DNA of 64,000 bases from Pseudoduganella violaceinigra DSM 15887 (GCF_000425385.1 NZ_AUDI01000004.1:124001-188000); one strand, 5' to 3'; shown: positions 50,939 through 59,951, counted from the first letter of the stretch. Numbers and translations: made by a program. Notes: generated from the sequence alone by a model not told the origin.

Positions 50939-51697
50939 ATGGATGCGCCGCTGCGCCGGCGCGTGCTGGCCTGCTTGCCGGGCTGGCTGGTGTTTCTCTG
51001 TCCGTTGCCGGCGGCCGGCGCCGGACCGCTGCGCGCCGCCGTCATCCAGGTCGAGCCCTACGGCGTGATCGACGCCGATGGGCGGCAGTCGGGCGCTTAC
51101 ACGGAAATCTTCGGTTTGCTGGCAAGCCAGCTTGGGCGCCCGATCGACGTGGTGGTGGCGCCGTATGCGCGTTCGCTGGCGCTGCTGCGTTCGGGCGGTG
51201 TGGAGATGATGATGGCCATGCCCAGTCCCTTCATCGCGGAAGTGGCCGTCCCTGGGGGCGGCGTGTGGGCGCTGGAAGCCATTGTGATCGGCCGTTCCGG
51301 CCAGGACCTGCGCGGATCGGGCGACCTGCACGGTTTGACGGTGGCCCGCATCCGGGGCACGGATTACGGCCCTTCGTTCATGCAGGATCCGGCCATCCGC
51401 CATTACGAGATGACCAGCCATGTACAGGGCTTGCAGATGCTGCTGGAAAAGCGCGTCGATGCCGTTGTCGGCGGCCGGCCCGGCATTTTCCACGCGATGC
51501 GCAAGCTGGGTATCCGCCGCGCGCAGCTGGGAGCGTCCTTCGTCGTGCAGGTAAAGGAGGTGCAGTTGCACCTGTCGAAGCGCAGTGCGGAACCGGAGCT
51601 GGCCGCCGAGCTGCGGCGCGGCATCGCGGCGCTGCGGGCCGCCGGCCGGATCGACGCCGTGCTTGCTAAGTACTCGGCAGGCTTGCCGCGCGATTGA
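50939..51697 (+). CDS. Periplasmic solute-binding protein (SBP_bac_3-like)
   Basis: The 252-residue product has a signal peptide (about 1-28) and a type II periplasmic-binding fold: an early PYGVIDADGRQSGAYTEIFGLLA segment and DAVVGGRPGIFHAMRKLG later. No permease or ATPase gene of this type is adjacent, so it may act as a sensor or orphan binding protein. It starts 3 nt after the second GST gene. It overlaps the convergent livM by 32 bp. Confidence 0.75.
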   Translation: MDAPLRRRVLACLPGWLVFLCPLPAAGAGPLRAAVIQVEPYGVIDADGRQSGAYTEIFGLLASQLGRPIDVVVAPYARSLALLRSGGVEMMMAMPSPFIAEVAVPGGGVWALEAIVIGRSGQDLRGSGDLHGLTVARIRGTDYGPSFMQDPAIRHYEMTSHVQGLQMLLEKRVDAVVGGRPGIFHAMRKLGIRRAQLGASFVVQVKEVQLHLSKRSAEPELAAELRRGIAALRAAGRIDAVLAKYSAGLPRD

Positions 51698-52733
51698 GCT
51701 TTCCAACGATCCCGTTGGGGAAGAAATAGATGGCGAGGATGAACAGGATGCCGAGCCACAGCAGCCAGCGGTCCGGATGCAGCGCCGCTTCCAGCAGCGG
51801 GATGCCGGCGGCGGCGCCCGCAGCCTGGGCCATCAATGCCTTCAGGTAGTTATTGGCCAGGATGAACAGGGCGGCACCGATCACCGCGCCGTACATGGTG
51901 CCCATGCCGCCGATGACAACGATCAGCAGGATATCCGTCATGACTTCGAAGCCCAGCGTGGTTTTCGGGCCGACGTAGCGCAGCCAGAGCGCCATCAGCG
52001 CGCCGGCCAGGGCGGCCGCCAAGGCGCCAATGCAGTTGGCTGCGATCCGGTAGGCGACGGTGCGGTAGCCCAGCGCCTCGGCCCTGAATTCGTTCTCGCG
52101 GATCGCCTGCAGCACGCGGCCGAAAGGCGAATTCACGACGCGCAGCAATGCCAGGAAGATCAGCGCCGCGCCGCAGAACACGATGTAGTAGGTGAGCACC
52201 TTGCCGTCCACGATGCGTCCCATGAATTCGCCGAATTCGTTGGCTGGCGAGAGCAGTTCGGGCACATCGAAGGTCTTGCCGTCTTCGCCGCCGGTCCATT
52301 CGGACAGTTGCGATGCCAGTACAGCAAACGAGGAAGCCACCGCGAGCGTCACCATGGAGTAGAAAATGGCACGCACGCGCAGTGCAAACAGTCCGATGAG
52401 CAGCGCCAGGACCAGCGTGAGCGCCAATGCCGCGGCCAATCCCAGCGCCATGCCGCCCCATCCGGGCGTCTCGCCCGCGAAGCCGAGGCCGACGCCGTAA
52501 GCGCCGATGCCGAAGAACATGGTGTGGGCAAAGGAAACGATGCCGGTATAGCCCAGCAGCAGGTCGTAGGAGGCGACCAGCACGATGTAGACGCAAATGG
52601 TGGCGGCGGTGTTCAGCGGCCGGGCGCCGCTGGTGATGAACGGGGCGAGCGCGAGGCCCAGCACGACCAGGAGCAGCAGGGCGGACATGGCGCGGCTGCG
52701 CGGCGCCGCGCCGGAGAGAAGGCGGTTCAGCAT
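51666..52733 (-). CDS. livM: Branched-chain (HAAT-type) ABC transporter permease LivM-like
   Basis: The 355-residue product has about ten membrane segments and LivM features: YDLLLGYTGIVSFAHTMFFGIGAY and a conserved GGMGTMYGAVIGAALF loop. It is the last gene of a hydrolase-liv operon, 1 nt after livH. Such transporters also carry amides, urea and aromatic acids, so the name does not fix the substrate. Confidence 0.9.
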   Translation of the reverse strand: MLNRLLSGAAPRSRAMSALLLLVVLGLALAPFITSGARPLNTAATICVYIVLVASYDLLLGYTGIVSFAHTMFFGIGAYGVGLGFAGETPGWGGMALGLAAALALTLVLALLIGLFALRVRAIFYSMVTLAVASSFAVLASQLSEWTGGEDGKTFDVPELLSPANEFGEFMGRIVDGKVLTYYIVFCGAALIFLALLRVVNSPFGRVLQAIRENEFRAEALGYRTVAYRIAANCIGALAAALAGALMALWLRYVGPKTTLGFEVMTDILLIVVIGGMGTMYGAVIGAALFILANNYLKALMAQAAGAAAGIPLLEAALHPDRWLLWLGILFILAIYFFPNGIVGKLNRAASLPST

Positions 52734-52734
52734 A

Positions 52735-53724
52735 TCATTTCCTCGACAGGCCGGCCGGGCGCCACAGCAGGATGGCGATCATCAGCACGATGTGGGACAC
52801 GAGCGCCAGCTTGGGCGCCAGGAAGCCGGCGTAGTTGGCCGTGAGCGCCATCAGCAGCGCGCCGATGAAACAGCCGCCGACCGAACCGAGGCCGCCGATG
52901 ATGATGGTGATGAAGACCATGACCATCACCTCGCCGCCCATGGATGCGCTCAGCGTTTCCTTGTACAGCCCCCACATCACGCCGCCCAGGCCCGCCAGCG
53001 CGGAGCCGGCGGCGAACACCGCGACGAACAGGCGGCGGATGCGATAGCCGAGCGCTTCGACCATTTCGCCATTCTCGACGCCGGCGCGTATCAGCAGGCC
53101 AAGCTTGGTGCGGTTCAGTACCAGCACCAGCGCCACGAATACCAGCAGGCCGACCGCGATTGCCAGCAGCCGGTATTTTTCGATGGCGGCGTCACCCAGC
53201 ATGACGGCGCCGCGCAGGGCGGTTGGCAGCGGCATGGGTTGATGGTCGGCGCCCCAGATCACATGGATCAATTGTTCGACGACGATCATGCCGCCCATGG
53301 TGATCAGGATCTGCTTCAGGTGCTGTCCGTAGACCGGCATGATGATGACGCGCTCGAAGGCCCAGCCCAGCAGGGCGGTGACGGCCATGGCCAGCGTAAT
53401 CGCCAGTCCGAGCGCCGCCAGGTTCATGCCCAGCGAATCGGCTTGCATCCAGCCTTGCATCGGCACCAGCACCAGTGTCGCGGCAAAGGCGCCGACCGAA
53501 ACGAAGGCGCCGTGGCCGAAGTTCAGCACGTCCATCAGGCCGAACACCAGGGTCAGGCCGCTGGACATGATGAAGATCATCATCCCCATCGCCAGGCCGG
53601 CAACGGTCAGCGTGACCCAGGTCGGCGTGCTGCCCACCAGCGGGATCACGGCCAGCATCAGCGCGGGCGCCAGCAGCGACGGGATATAGTCGCGCGGCAC
53701 GGAAGGCAGTGTCGTATCGCTCAC
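52735..53724 (-). CDS. livH: Branched-chain (HAAT-type) ABC transporter permease LivH-like
   Basis: The 329-residue product has about eight to nine membrane segments with SSGLTLVFGLMDVLNFGHGAF near the start and IIIGGLGSVGGCFIGALLM near the end, as in LivH. It pairs with LivM as the channel. Confidence 0.9.
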   Translation of the reverse strand: MSDTTLPSVPRDYIPSLLAPALMLAVIPLVGSTPTWVTLTVAGLAMGMMIFIMSSGLTLVFGLMDVLNFGHGAFVSVGAFAATLVLVPMQGWMQADSLGMNLAALGLAITLAMAVTALLGWAFERVIIMPVYGQHLKQILITMGGMIVVEQLIHVIWGADHQPMPLPTALRGAVMLGDAAIEKYRLLAIAVGLLVFVALVLVLNRTKLGLLIRAGVENGEMVEALGYRIRRLFVAVFAAGSALAGLGGVMWGLYKETLSASMGGEVMVMVFITIIIGGLGSVGGCFIGALLMALTANYAGFLAPKLALVSHIVLMIAILLWRPAGLSRK

Positions 53725-53733
53725 TGTCGCTCC

Positions 53734-54456
53734 TTATTGGTGTGAGTCGAGGGCCAGGCCAAGCAGGCGTTCCTGCAAGGCCCGGTCGGCGGCCAGTTCG
53801 GCCATCCAGCCGCTGTGGACGATGCGGCCGTCGTCCATCACGGCCACGCTGTCGCCCAGCTGGCGCACGAAGTTGAAGTTCTGCTCCACCAGCAGGATGG
53901 TGGTTTGTCCCTTCAGCTGGCAGATTGCCTCGGCAAGGTTCTGGATAATGGCCGGCGCCAGGCCCTTGGTCGGTTCGTCGATCAGCAGCAGCTGGCGCGG
54001 TTCGACGATTGCGCGCGCGATGGCCACCATCTGTTTCTGGCCGCCCGACAGATTGCCAGCCGGGTAATTCCAGAATTTCTTCAGGGCGGGGAAGAAGGAG
54101 AAGATCCAGTCCAGCCGCCCGGTATCCATCGGTCCGCTGCGCGCGGCCAGATACAGGTTTTCGCGCACGGTCAGCTCGCTGAACACGGCCATGGATTCGG
54201 GCACGTAAGCGATGCCTGCCTGGGCGATATCCGGGGTGCGCAGCTTGCCGATGTCGCGGCCATCGAATTCGACTTTGCCGGCACTGGCCTGCCATAATCC
54301 CATGATGGTGCGCAGGGTGGTGGTCTTGCCGGCGCCGTTGCGGCCCAAAAGGACGGTCAAGCCGCCGCGCGGCACGGCCAGGTCGACTCCCTGCAGGATG
54401 TGGTATTCGCCGATGTGGGTGTGCACGCCGGATAGTTTGAGCAAGGCCTCAGTCAT
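53734..54456 (-). CDS. livF: Branched-chain (HAAT-type) ABC transporter ATPase LivF-like
   Basis: The 240-residue ATPase has Walker A LGRNGAGKTTTL, signature LSGGQKQMVAIARA and Walker B LLLIDEPTKGLAP. ATG 54456 overlaps the livG end by 8 bp; codons upstream lie in livG. Confidence 0.92.
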   Translation of the reverse strand: MTEALLKLSGVHTHIGEYHILQGVDLAVPRGGLTVLLGRNGAGKTTTLRTIMGLWQASAGKVEFDGRDIGKLRTPDIAQAGIAYVPESMAVFSELTVRENLYLAARSGPMDTGRLDWIFSFFPALKKFWNYPAGNLSGGQKQMVAIARAIVEPRQLLLIDEPTKGLAPAIIQNLAEAICQLKGQTTILLVEQNFNFVRQLGDSVAVMDDGRIVHSGWMAELAADRALQERLLGLALDSHQ

Positions 54457-55207
54457 GGATTGCCCTTCCCAGGTAGGCTTCCTGCACGATGTCCGACGCC
54501 ATGACGGCGGCCGGGTCGCCATCGGCCACCAGGGCGCCGTTGTGCAGCACGATGATGCGGTCGGCCAAGGCGCGCACCACGTCCATCTTGTGTTCGACCA
54601 GGAGGACAGCCTTGTTGCGCCCGGCCTTGACCTGCTGGATCAGGTCCAGCACTACCGGCACCTCGTCCACGCTCATGCCGGCGGTGGGTTCGTCGAACAT
54701 CATCACCTCCGGCTCCAGCGCAAGCATGATGGCCACTTCCAGCTTGCGCTTGTCGCCGTGCGAGAGCGCCGCAACCGGCGCGTCGCGCCGGGCAGCCAGC
54801 GCCACGCGTTCGAGGTAGTGGCCGGCGCGCTCCACCAGCTCCTTGTGGCTGGACCAGATCGACCACAGGTTCATTCCCGCGTTGGCGCGCGCCTGCACGG
54901 CAAGCCTGACGTTCTCGTGCACCGACAGGCGCGGGAACAGGTTGGTCAGCTGGAAGGCGCGGCCGATGCCTTTGCGGGTGCGGGCGGCGGGGCCGCTGCG
55001 GGTGACGTCCTCGCCGCGCAGCAGCACCTGGCCGCTGGTCGCAGGCAACTGGCCCGACACCAGGTTGAAATAAGTGGTCTTGCCGGCGCCGTTGGGGCCG
55101 ACGATCACCGTCAACTGGCCCGCATGGAAGTCGGCGCTGACGTTGTCGACAGCCGTATGGCCCCCGAAGCGGATGCTCAGGCCGCGCGTGGACAGCAAAG
55201 GAGTCAT
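54449..55207 (-). CDS. livG: Branched-chain (HAAT-type) ABC transporter ATPase LivG-like
   Basis: The 252-residue ATPase has Walker A VGPNGAGKTTYF and Walker B VMMFDEPTAGMS, but the signature region reads LSHGDKRKLEVA, as in LivG/UrtD-type ATPases. It forms a heterodimer with LivF. It starts 4 nt after the binding-protein gene. Confidence 0.92.
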   Translation of the reverse strand: MTPLLSTRGLSIRFGGHTAVDNVSADFHAGQLTVIVGPNGAGKTTYFNLVSGQLPATSGQVLLRGEDVTRSGPAARTRKGIGRAFQLTNLFPRLSVHENVRLAVQARANAGMNLWSIWSSHKELVERAGHYLERVALAARRDAPVAALSHGDKRKLEVAIMLALEPEVMMFDEPTAGMSVDEVPVVLDLIQQVKAGRNKAVLLVEHKMDVVRALADRIIVLHNGALVADGDPAAVMASDIVQEAYLGRAIHD

Positions 55208-55211
55208 CGGC

Positions 55212-56381
55212 TCAACGCTTGTTCTTGACGGGAACCGGCAGTTCCGCGGCCGGGATTTCGCGCACCAGCTCCAGCAGGTCCCATTCGTTCTTCTGGTCCT
55301 TTTTGATGCGGAAGTGGTACATCGGCTGCATGGCTTGATGGTCTTCCTTGCGGAACTTCATCGTGCCCTTCGGCGTCTCGAATTCCATGCCTTCCATGGC
55401 CGCGATCATTTTCTGCGTGTCGCCGCCGCCGGTCCTGGCCAGGGCGTTGTAGACCGCGCTGGCCGCGGTGAATCCGCCGGCGGTGAACATGTCCGGCGGC
55501 GACTTGAAGCGCTTCTGGTGTTCGGCCACGAACCAGTCGTTCATCGTATTGCGCGGGAAGGCGTAGTAGTAATAGATTGTTCCCTCGGTGCCGGCGAAGG
55601 ACTTCCAGGTCTTGAGCACCGGCAGGATATTGCCGCCCGGCGCCAGCGAGATGCCGTAGCGCTCAGGCTTCATGTCGGCGATCTTGTTCATCGGATTGGG
55701 CCCGGCCCAGATGATCTGCAGGATGCGGGGCTGAGGCGCATCCTTCAATTTGTCGAACAGCCGCTGCGCCGAGGCGGTGAAGTCGGTCGCATTCTGCGGC
55801 GCGTATTCCTCATGCACGATAATGGCTTTGGAGCCGGTCAGCTTGAGGGCTTCGCGCGCGGCCGCCACCGCGTCCTTGCCGAAGGCATAGTCCTGCGCCA
55901 GGAAAGCCACGCTGCCTTGTTTGAAAGTGGATGCGGCAGCCAGGCCGTCCTGCATGGAATTGCGGGCAGTACGGAAAATATACCTGTTCCACTTGGCGCC
56001 CGTGATCGCATCGGCGACCGCCGGTTCCACGAGAAGGATCTTTTTGTACTCGGCCGCGATGGGCAGCATGGCGATGGCGGAACCCGAAGAGCTGGTGCCA
56101 ACCGCGATGTCGACCTTGTCGTCGCCATAGGCTTCGGCCAGCAGGGTGCGGCCCAGGTCCGGCTTGCTCTGGTCGTCCTTGACGATGACTTTCAGTTTGC
56201 GGCCGTTGATTTCCATCTTGCCGCCGGTAAGGTACTCAAGTCCCATCATGAAGCCGGTCTCCGTCTCCCTGGCATACGGTTCCAGGATGCCGGTCTTGCC
56301 GGCGATGAGCGCGACTTTCAGTTCCTGCGCTACCGCAAGGACCGGCGCCAGCGCGATGAGGATTGGTAGTAGTTTTTTCAT
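55212..56381 (-). CDS. HAAT-type ABC transporter substrate-binding protein
   Basis: The 389-residue product has a signal peptide (about 1-19) and a type I periplasmic-binding fold (KVALIAGKTGILEPYARETETGFMMGLEYL, VDIAVGTSSSGSAIAMLPIA). Closest in style to binding proteins for aromatic or organic acids rather than LivJ itself. An extra ATG stands one codon upstream (56384). It follows the hydrolase gene by about 25 nt in the same operon. Confidence 0.88.
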   Translation of the reverse strand: MKKLLPILIALAPVLAVAQELKVALIAGKTGILEPYARETETGFMMGLEYLTGGKMEINGRKLKVIVKDDQSKPDLGRTLLAEAYGDDKVDIAVGTSSSGSAIAMLPIAAEYKKILLVEPAVADAITGAKWNRYIFRTARNSMQDGLAAASTFKQGSVAFLAQDYAFGKDAVAAAREALKLTGSKAIIVHEEYAPQNATDFTASAQRLFDKLKDAPQPRILQIIWAGPNPMNKIADMKPERYGISLAPGGNILPVLKTWKSFAGTEGTIYYYYAFPRNTMNDWFVAEHQKRFKSPPDMFTAGGFTAASAVYNALARTGGGDTQKMIAAMEGMEFETPKGTMKFRKEDHQAMQPMYHFRIKKDQKNEWDLLELVREIPAAELPVPVKNKR

Positions 56382-56409
56382 CAATGTCTCCGTGCCCGCC
56401 GAATATAGA

Positions 56410-57276
56410 TCAATCCACGCCGGCCAGGAAGCCGCGCAGCGCTTCCTGTGCGGCGGGTTCGCTCAGCATCGGCGCGTGGCCTACGCCGGGTACTTCGGCA
56501 TACAGCATGCGCGGTGCGGCGGCGCGCATGGCATTGGCCTGCGCCGGCTCGATCAGGTCGGACAGGGCGCCGCGCACCAGCATGGTCGGGCGGCGCCGCG
56601 CCAGGCGCCGGAAGGCGAAATGCGCGGCCATGGAGGTGGCGCGCAGCTTGTTGGCGCGGATCGGCACGGCGATATTCGGGTCGTAGCGCAAGGCCAGGCT
56701 GCCGTCGGCCTGCTCGCGGAAGGCGCGGCGCGCCCAGCGCTCCCATTCCTGCGGCGTATTGCCGGGGAAGGCGATGGTGTTGATACTGGCGATGTACTCG
56801 GCCGCCTGCTGCCAGCTGGTGAAGCGCTCGCCTTTGCCGGTGTAGTTCCGGATGCGGGAAAGGCCGCGTTCGGACAGCGCCGGCCCCACGTCGTTCAGGA
56901 CGGCGGCCGCCACTAGGCTGGATTTGCGCACGGCGAGCGTCATGGTAATCAGGCCGCCCATCGAGGTGCCGATAAAAACGGCGCGCTCGATGCCCAGGTC
57001 GAGCGCCAGCTTGACCATGTCGTTGGCGTAGACCATGGTGGTGTAGCGCTCGGGCCGGGCATCGTATTCGGAGTTGCCGCGCCCCCGCACATCGACGGCG
57101 AGCACGCGCCGTCCCTGGGCCGCGATCCACGGCGCGACGTCTTCGAAGTCCGCAGAATTGCGCGTCAGGCCGTGGATGCAGATCACGGGCAAATGGGCCT
57201 GTCCGCTGGCGGCAGGGTAGTCGCGCGCATACAGGCGCAAGCCATCGTCGCTGGTGTAGCTGATCTCGGAAAACAT
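56410..57276 (-). CDS. Alpha/beta hydrolase leading the liv-type operon
   Basis: The 288-residue product has an HG oxyanion motif (CIHGLTRNSADFE), nucleophile elbow GTSMGGLITM and catalytic His in VPGVGHAPML. It is cytoplasmic. As the first gene of an operon with a HAAT transporter and under a divergent LysR regulator, it probably hydrolyses the imported compound (an ester or lactone). Known relatives include 3-oxoadipate enol-lactonase-like and esterase proteins; no specific activity can be named. Confidence 0.82.
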   Translation of the reverse strand: MFSEISYTSDDGLRLYARDYPAASGQAHLPVICIHGLTRNSADFEDVAPWIAAQGRRVLAVDVRGRGNSEYDARPERYTTMVYANDMVKLALDLGIERAVFIGTSMGGLITMTLAVRKSSLVAAAVLNDVGPALSERGLSRIRNYTGKGERFTSWQQAAEYIASINTIAFPGNTPQEWERWARRAFREQADGSLALRYDPNIAVPIRANKLRATSMAAHFAFRRLARRRPTMLVRGALSDLIEPAQANAMRAAAPRMLYAEVPGVGHAPMLSEPAAQEALRGFLAGVD

Positions 57277-57357
57277 GGTCCTCGTGGGCAGCGTTGCAGG
57301 AGCGTGCAGTGTGCAAGAAATGCATCAAACGTGGAACCGTTGGCGGCGCCCACTGTG

Positions 57358-57373
57358 TGTGCAAATTTGCACA
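57358..57373. promoter_or_regulatory. Perfect 16-bp palindrome, candidate LysR operator
   Basis: TGTGCAAATTTGCACA lies 40 nt upstream of the lysR start, within the 137-bp divergent promoter region. A further TGCA-rich stretch occurs near 57305-57323. LysR proteins bind such imperfect or perfect dyads to control the divergent operon and themselves. Confidence 0.6.
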
Positions 57374-57413
57374 GCAATACTACGGCACTGGAAAATGATG
57401 CACAATAAGGCGT

Positions 57414-58316
57414 ATGAAAACACTGCCCGAATGGACCGACTTGCGCTTCTTTCTGGAGCTGGCCCGCGCCGGAACCTTGTCCGGCGCCTCGCGCCGTCTG
57501 GAAGTGGAGCACACCACCGTCTCGCGCCGCATCGACCGGCTGGAGCAGCAGCTCGGCGCCACGCTGTTCGACCGCTCGCGCGAGGGGTATGAACTGACGG
57601 AGATGGGCCAGGCGGTGCTGCCGCATGCGGAGGCGATGGAAAGCGCGGTGCTGGCGGCGCAAGGCCAGTTGTCCGGCACCGAGGTCGCCATCCGCGGCGT
57701 GGTGCGCCTGGGCGTGCCGGAGGCGCTGGGCGTGCGCTTCATCACGCCGCTGCTGGCGCAATTTCTGAAGGACTATCCGGACCTCTCGGTCGACCTGCTG
57801 GTGCAGCCGCGCTTCGCCAACCTGGCCAGCCGCGAGGCCGACCTGGGCGTGACGCTCGACGCGCCCCATACGGGCCGCTATATGGTGACGCGCCTGACTT
57901 CCTTCCGCCTGTATGTGTACGGTTCGCCGGACTACCTGGCGCGCCACGCGCCGATCCACAAGCGCAGCGACCTGGCGGGACACGATTTCGTCGACTATGT
58001 GCAGGACCGCCTGGCCAGCAATGAGCTGAACTTCCTCGATGAACTGGGCATCAATCCGCGCCGCCGCCTGTGCTGCACCGGCATGCTGGCGCAGGCGGAA
58101 GCGGCGGCCGCGGGCCTGGGCCTGATGATGGCGCCGCCGTATATGGCGACCGACGGCCGCCTGGTGCCGGTGCTGCAGGACGAAGTCTTCGTCGAGCGTG
58201 CTTACTGGCTGGTGGCGCCGGTCGACCTGTACCGCTTGCCGTCCGTCAGGGCGGTATGGAACCTGCTGCGCGAGTTCGCCGAATCGCGCGCCACACTGTT
58301 TATCGCGAACAAATGA
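57414..58316 (+). CDS. LysR-family transcriptional regulator
   Basis: The 300-residue product has an N-terminal winged helix-turn-helix (LRFFLELARAGTLSGASRRL and TTVSRRIDRLEQQLG) and a C-terminal two-lobed effector domain (about 90-295). It is divergent from the hydrolase-liv operon and probably activates it with an imported ligand as inducer. The 3' end overlaps the MNIO partner gene on the other strand by 115 bp. Confidence 0.92.
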   Translation: MKTLPEWTDLRFFLELARAGTLSGASRRLEVEHTTVSRRIDRLEQQLGATLFDRSREGYELTEMGQAVLPHAEAMESAVLAAQGQLSGTEVAIRGVVRLGVPEALGVRFITPLLAQFLKDYPDLSVDLLVQPRFANLASREADLGVTLDAPHTGRYMVTRLTSFRLYVYGSPDYLARHAPIHKRSDLAGHDFVDYVQDRLASNELNFLDELGINPRRRLCCTGMLAQAEAAAAGLGLMMAPPYMATDGRLVPVLQDEVFVERAYWLVAPVDLYRLPSVRAVWNLLREFAESRATLFIANK

Positions 58317-58810
58317 GGCAGGTCGCGCCGGATCTCGGTCCGGTGCGGTTCCAGCCTGGGCGAGGCCGGCAGCGGCGCCCCTTGCGCCAGCGCGTGCAGG
58401 ATGGGGGCCGGGTCATGGCTCCAGTCCACGATATGGCAGCCCGGATCGCCCTCGCGCACTTTCATCAGGGCCAGTTCGAACTGCGACACCGATACCACCA
58501 GCGCATCCCCGTGCCCGGCAAGGAAATCGAGGAAAGCCAGCGGCTGGTATTCGCGGAAAGGCGAGATGTTCTGCTGCCGGATGAATGCCTGCAGCGCTTC
58601 TTCCAGCATGCCGCGCCGCCGCAGCAGTTCGACGGTCAGGACGCAGCTTCGTTCCAGCACATAGACCCGCCACAGGTAGACATTGCCGCGCGCCTCGCGT
58701 AAATCCACCGAGCCTGCGACGCGGTGGTAGTAGGGCGCGTCGCCGGGGCCGGGCTGGTAGGTGGCGCGCATCAGGCCGAGCAGGATGCGCTGGTGGGTTG
58801 CCAGGTCCAT
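58202..58810 (-). CDS. Putative MNIO partner protein
   Basis: The 202-residue product is cytoplasmic and mostly helical, with an HRILLGLMRATYQPG start and HPAPILHALAQG-like C-terminal region. It matches no family I can name with confidence. Its position, 2 nt after the MNIO gene with GGAG at the junction, and its size fit the partner or recognition proteins (DUF2063/MbnC-type) that bind precursors for MNIO enzymes. The last 115 bp overlap lysR on the opposite strand. Confidence 0.6.
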   Translation of the reverse strand: MDLATHQRILLGLMRATYQPGPGDAPYYHRVAGSVDLREARGNVYLWRVYVLERSCVLTVELLRRRGMLEEALQAFIRQQNISPFREYQPLAFLDFLAGHGDALVVSVSQFELALMKVREGDPGCHIVDWSHDPAPILHALAQGAPLPASPRLEPHRTEIRRDLPHLFAINSVARDSANSRSRFHTALTDGKRYRSTGATSQ

Positions 58811-58812
58811 GC

Positions 58813-59694
58813 TTATCTCCAGTCCCGTTCCCGCATCTGCCGCAGGGTGCTGGCGATGGCGGCATTTCCCAGGCCGGGCACCGCTTCCGGCATGAATTCG
58901 AAGACGATGACTTCCGCCTGCGTGGCAAAGTCGCGCAGGACTTGCTGCGCCAGGTCCATGGTGCAGGGGCGCGGCAGGCGCGAATGCACATCGAGCATCA
59001 GGCCGTTGTGCTTCACCCCGCAAGCGACGTGCAATTCCCGGACATGGCCGCCATCCAGCTCCGCCAGGAAGGCCTGGATATCGAGCGCATGGTTATGCGC
59101 ATCGCATTCAAGGTTATAGACGTCCAGGATCAAGCCGCAGCCGCTGTGCTCCGCAATCGCATTCAGGAACCCGGCATCCGTGTAGTCTCCCGGACAATCG
59201 GAGACCACGTGCACGATATTCTCGAGCAGGAAGGGCAGGCCGTAGCGCTGCTGCAGACACCAGGCGCGCTGCGCGACCAGTTCGGCCGCCTGCTCGGTGC
59301 GCGGCATGGCCAGCATGATGCCGAGATGCTCGCCGTCGACCCGGGTATAGCCCAGGTGCTCGCTGTGCCAGCGCACCCGTACCTGGTCCATCAGTTCATC
59401 GAGCAGCTGCAGATAGGTCGGCGACCAGCCGTCATGCGATCCGATGGACAGGCTGACCCCGTGCACGACGATGGTCTTTTCACGGTCGATGTTTTTCAGC
59501 TCCGCCAGGATTCCCTTGTCCAGTGAAATCCGGTCGCCGTCGGCCACCGACATGGTTTCCGGCGTCACCTCGATGATGTCCACATGCGGCAGCATCATCT
59601 CGAGCAGCGCCGGATCGCGCCCCTCGTAGCTGACGCCCACGCCCAGCGGCGGGCATGGGGCGGCAGACGGCAGCCTAGCGGACGCCGATTTCAT
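58813..59694 (-). CDS. DUF692/MNIO-family multinuclear iron enzyme
   Basis: The 293-residue TIM-barrel protein shows the MNIO ligand pattern in order: His79 (VHGVSLSIGS), His113 (SEHLGY), Glu158-Asn159, Asp191 with Asn194 and His200 (LDVYNLECDAHNH), His222, Asp235-x-His237 (LMLDVHSR) and Glu266 (FEF). Family members modify Cys or other residues of small precursor peptides using two or three iron ions and oxygen. The first 16 residues precede the GVGVSYEGRD start of the barrel. It overlaps the small upstream gene by 20 bp. Confidence 0.85.
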   Translation of the reverse strand: MKSASARLPSAAPCPPLGVGVSYEGRDPALLEMMLPHVDIIEVTPETMSVADGDRISLDKGILAELKNIDREKTIVVHGVSLSIGSHDGWSPTYLQLLDELMDQVRVRWHSEHLGYTRVDGEHLGIMLAMPRTEQAAELVAQRAWCLQQRYGLPFLLENIVHVVSDCPGDYTDAGFLNAIAEHSGCGLILDVYNLECDAHNHALDIQAFLAELDGGHVRELHVACGVKHNGLMLDVHSRLPRPCTMDLAQQVLRDFATQAEVIVFEFMPEAVPGLGNAAIASTLRQMRERDWR

Positions 59695-59938
59695 TTTCCA
59701 GCACCGCGCCTTCGATGTGCTGCACCTCGCGCAGCAGGCGGCCGACGGACGGGTCGCCGCGCAGGAACGACAGATCGAATCCGGTCAGGCCGCAATTGCA
59801 GCCGCCCTTGGGCACCATCTGGCTGACGGCGATGTCGAGGGCCTTGTGCAGTTCTTCCAGGGTGACCTTGCCTTCGCTGACAATGATCTTGATATGGTTT
59901 TTCTTGGGGGCGGCGTTGCGCAAGCTTTGCTCTTCCAT
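59675..59938 (-). CDS. Candidate MNIO substrate: small protein with Cys-Asn-Cys motif
   Basis: The 87-residue product starts at ATG 59938 (GGAG seven bases upstream). Residues 1-40 form a charged leader-like helical part; Cys47 and Cys49 sit in KGGCNCGLTGFD, followed by a compact C-terminal part. It has no signal peptide. Its size, the clustered Cys pair and its overlap with the MNIO gene make it the likely precursor or carrier modified by that enzyme. It could instead be a small accessory protein. Confidence 0.65.
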   Translation of the reverse strand: MEEQSLRNAAPKKNHIKIIVSEGKVTLEELHKALDIAVSQMVPKGGCNCGLTGFDLSFLRGDPSVGRLLREVQHIEGAVLENEIGVR

Positions 59939-59951
59939 GACGATCTCCAAT

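Noticed and set aside
59440-59462. Possible third copy of the GGGGTCAG palindromic element
   Set aside because: Only the short core matches, the arms are missing and the bases encode conserved residues of the MNIO enzyme.
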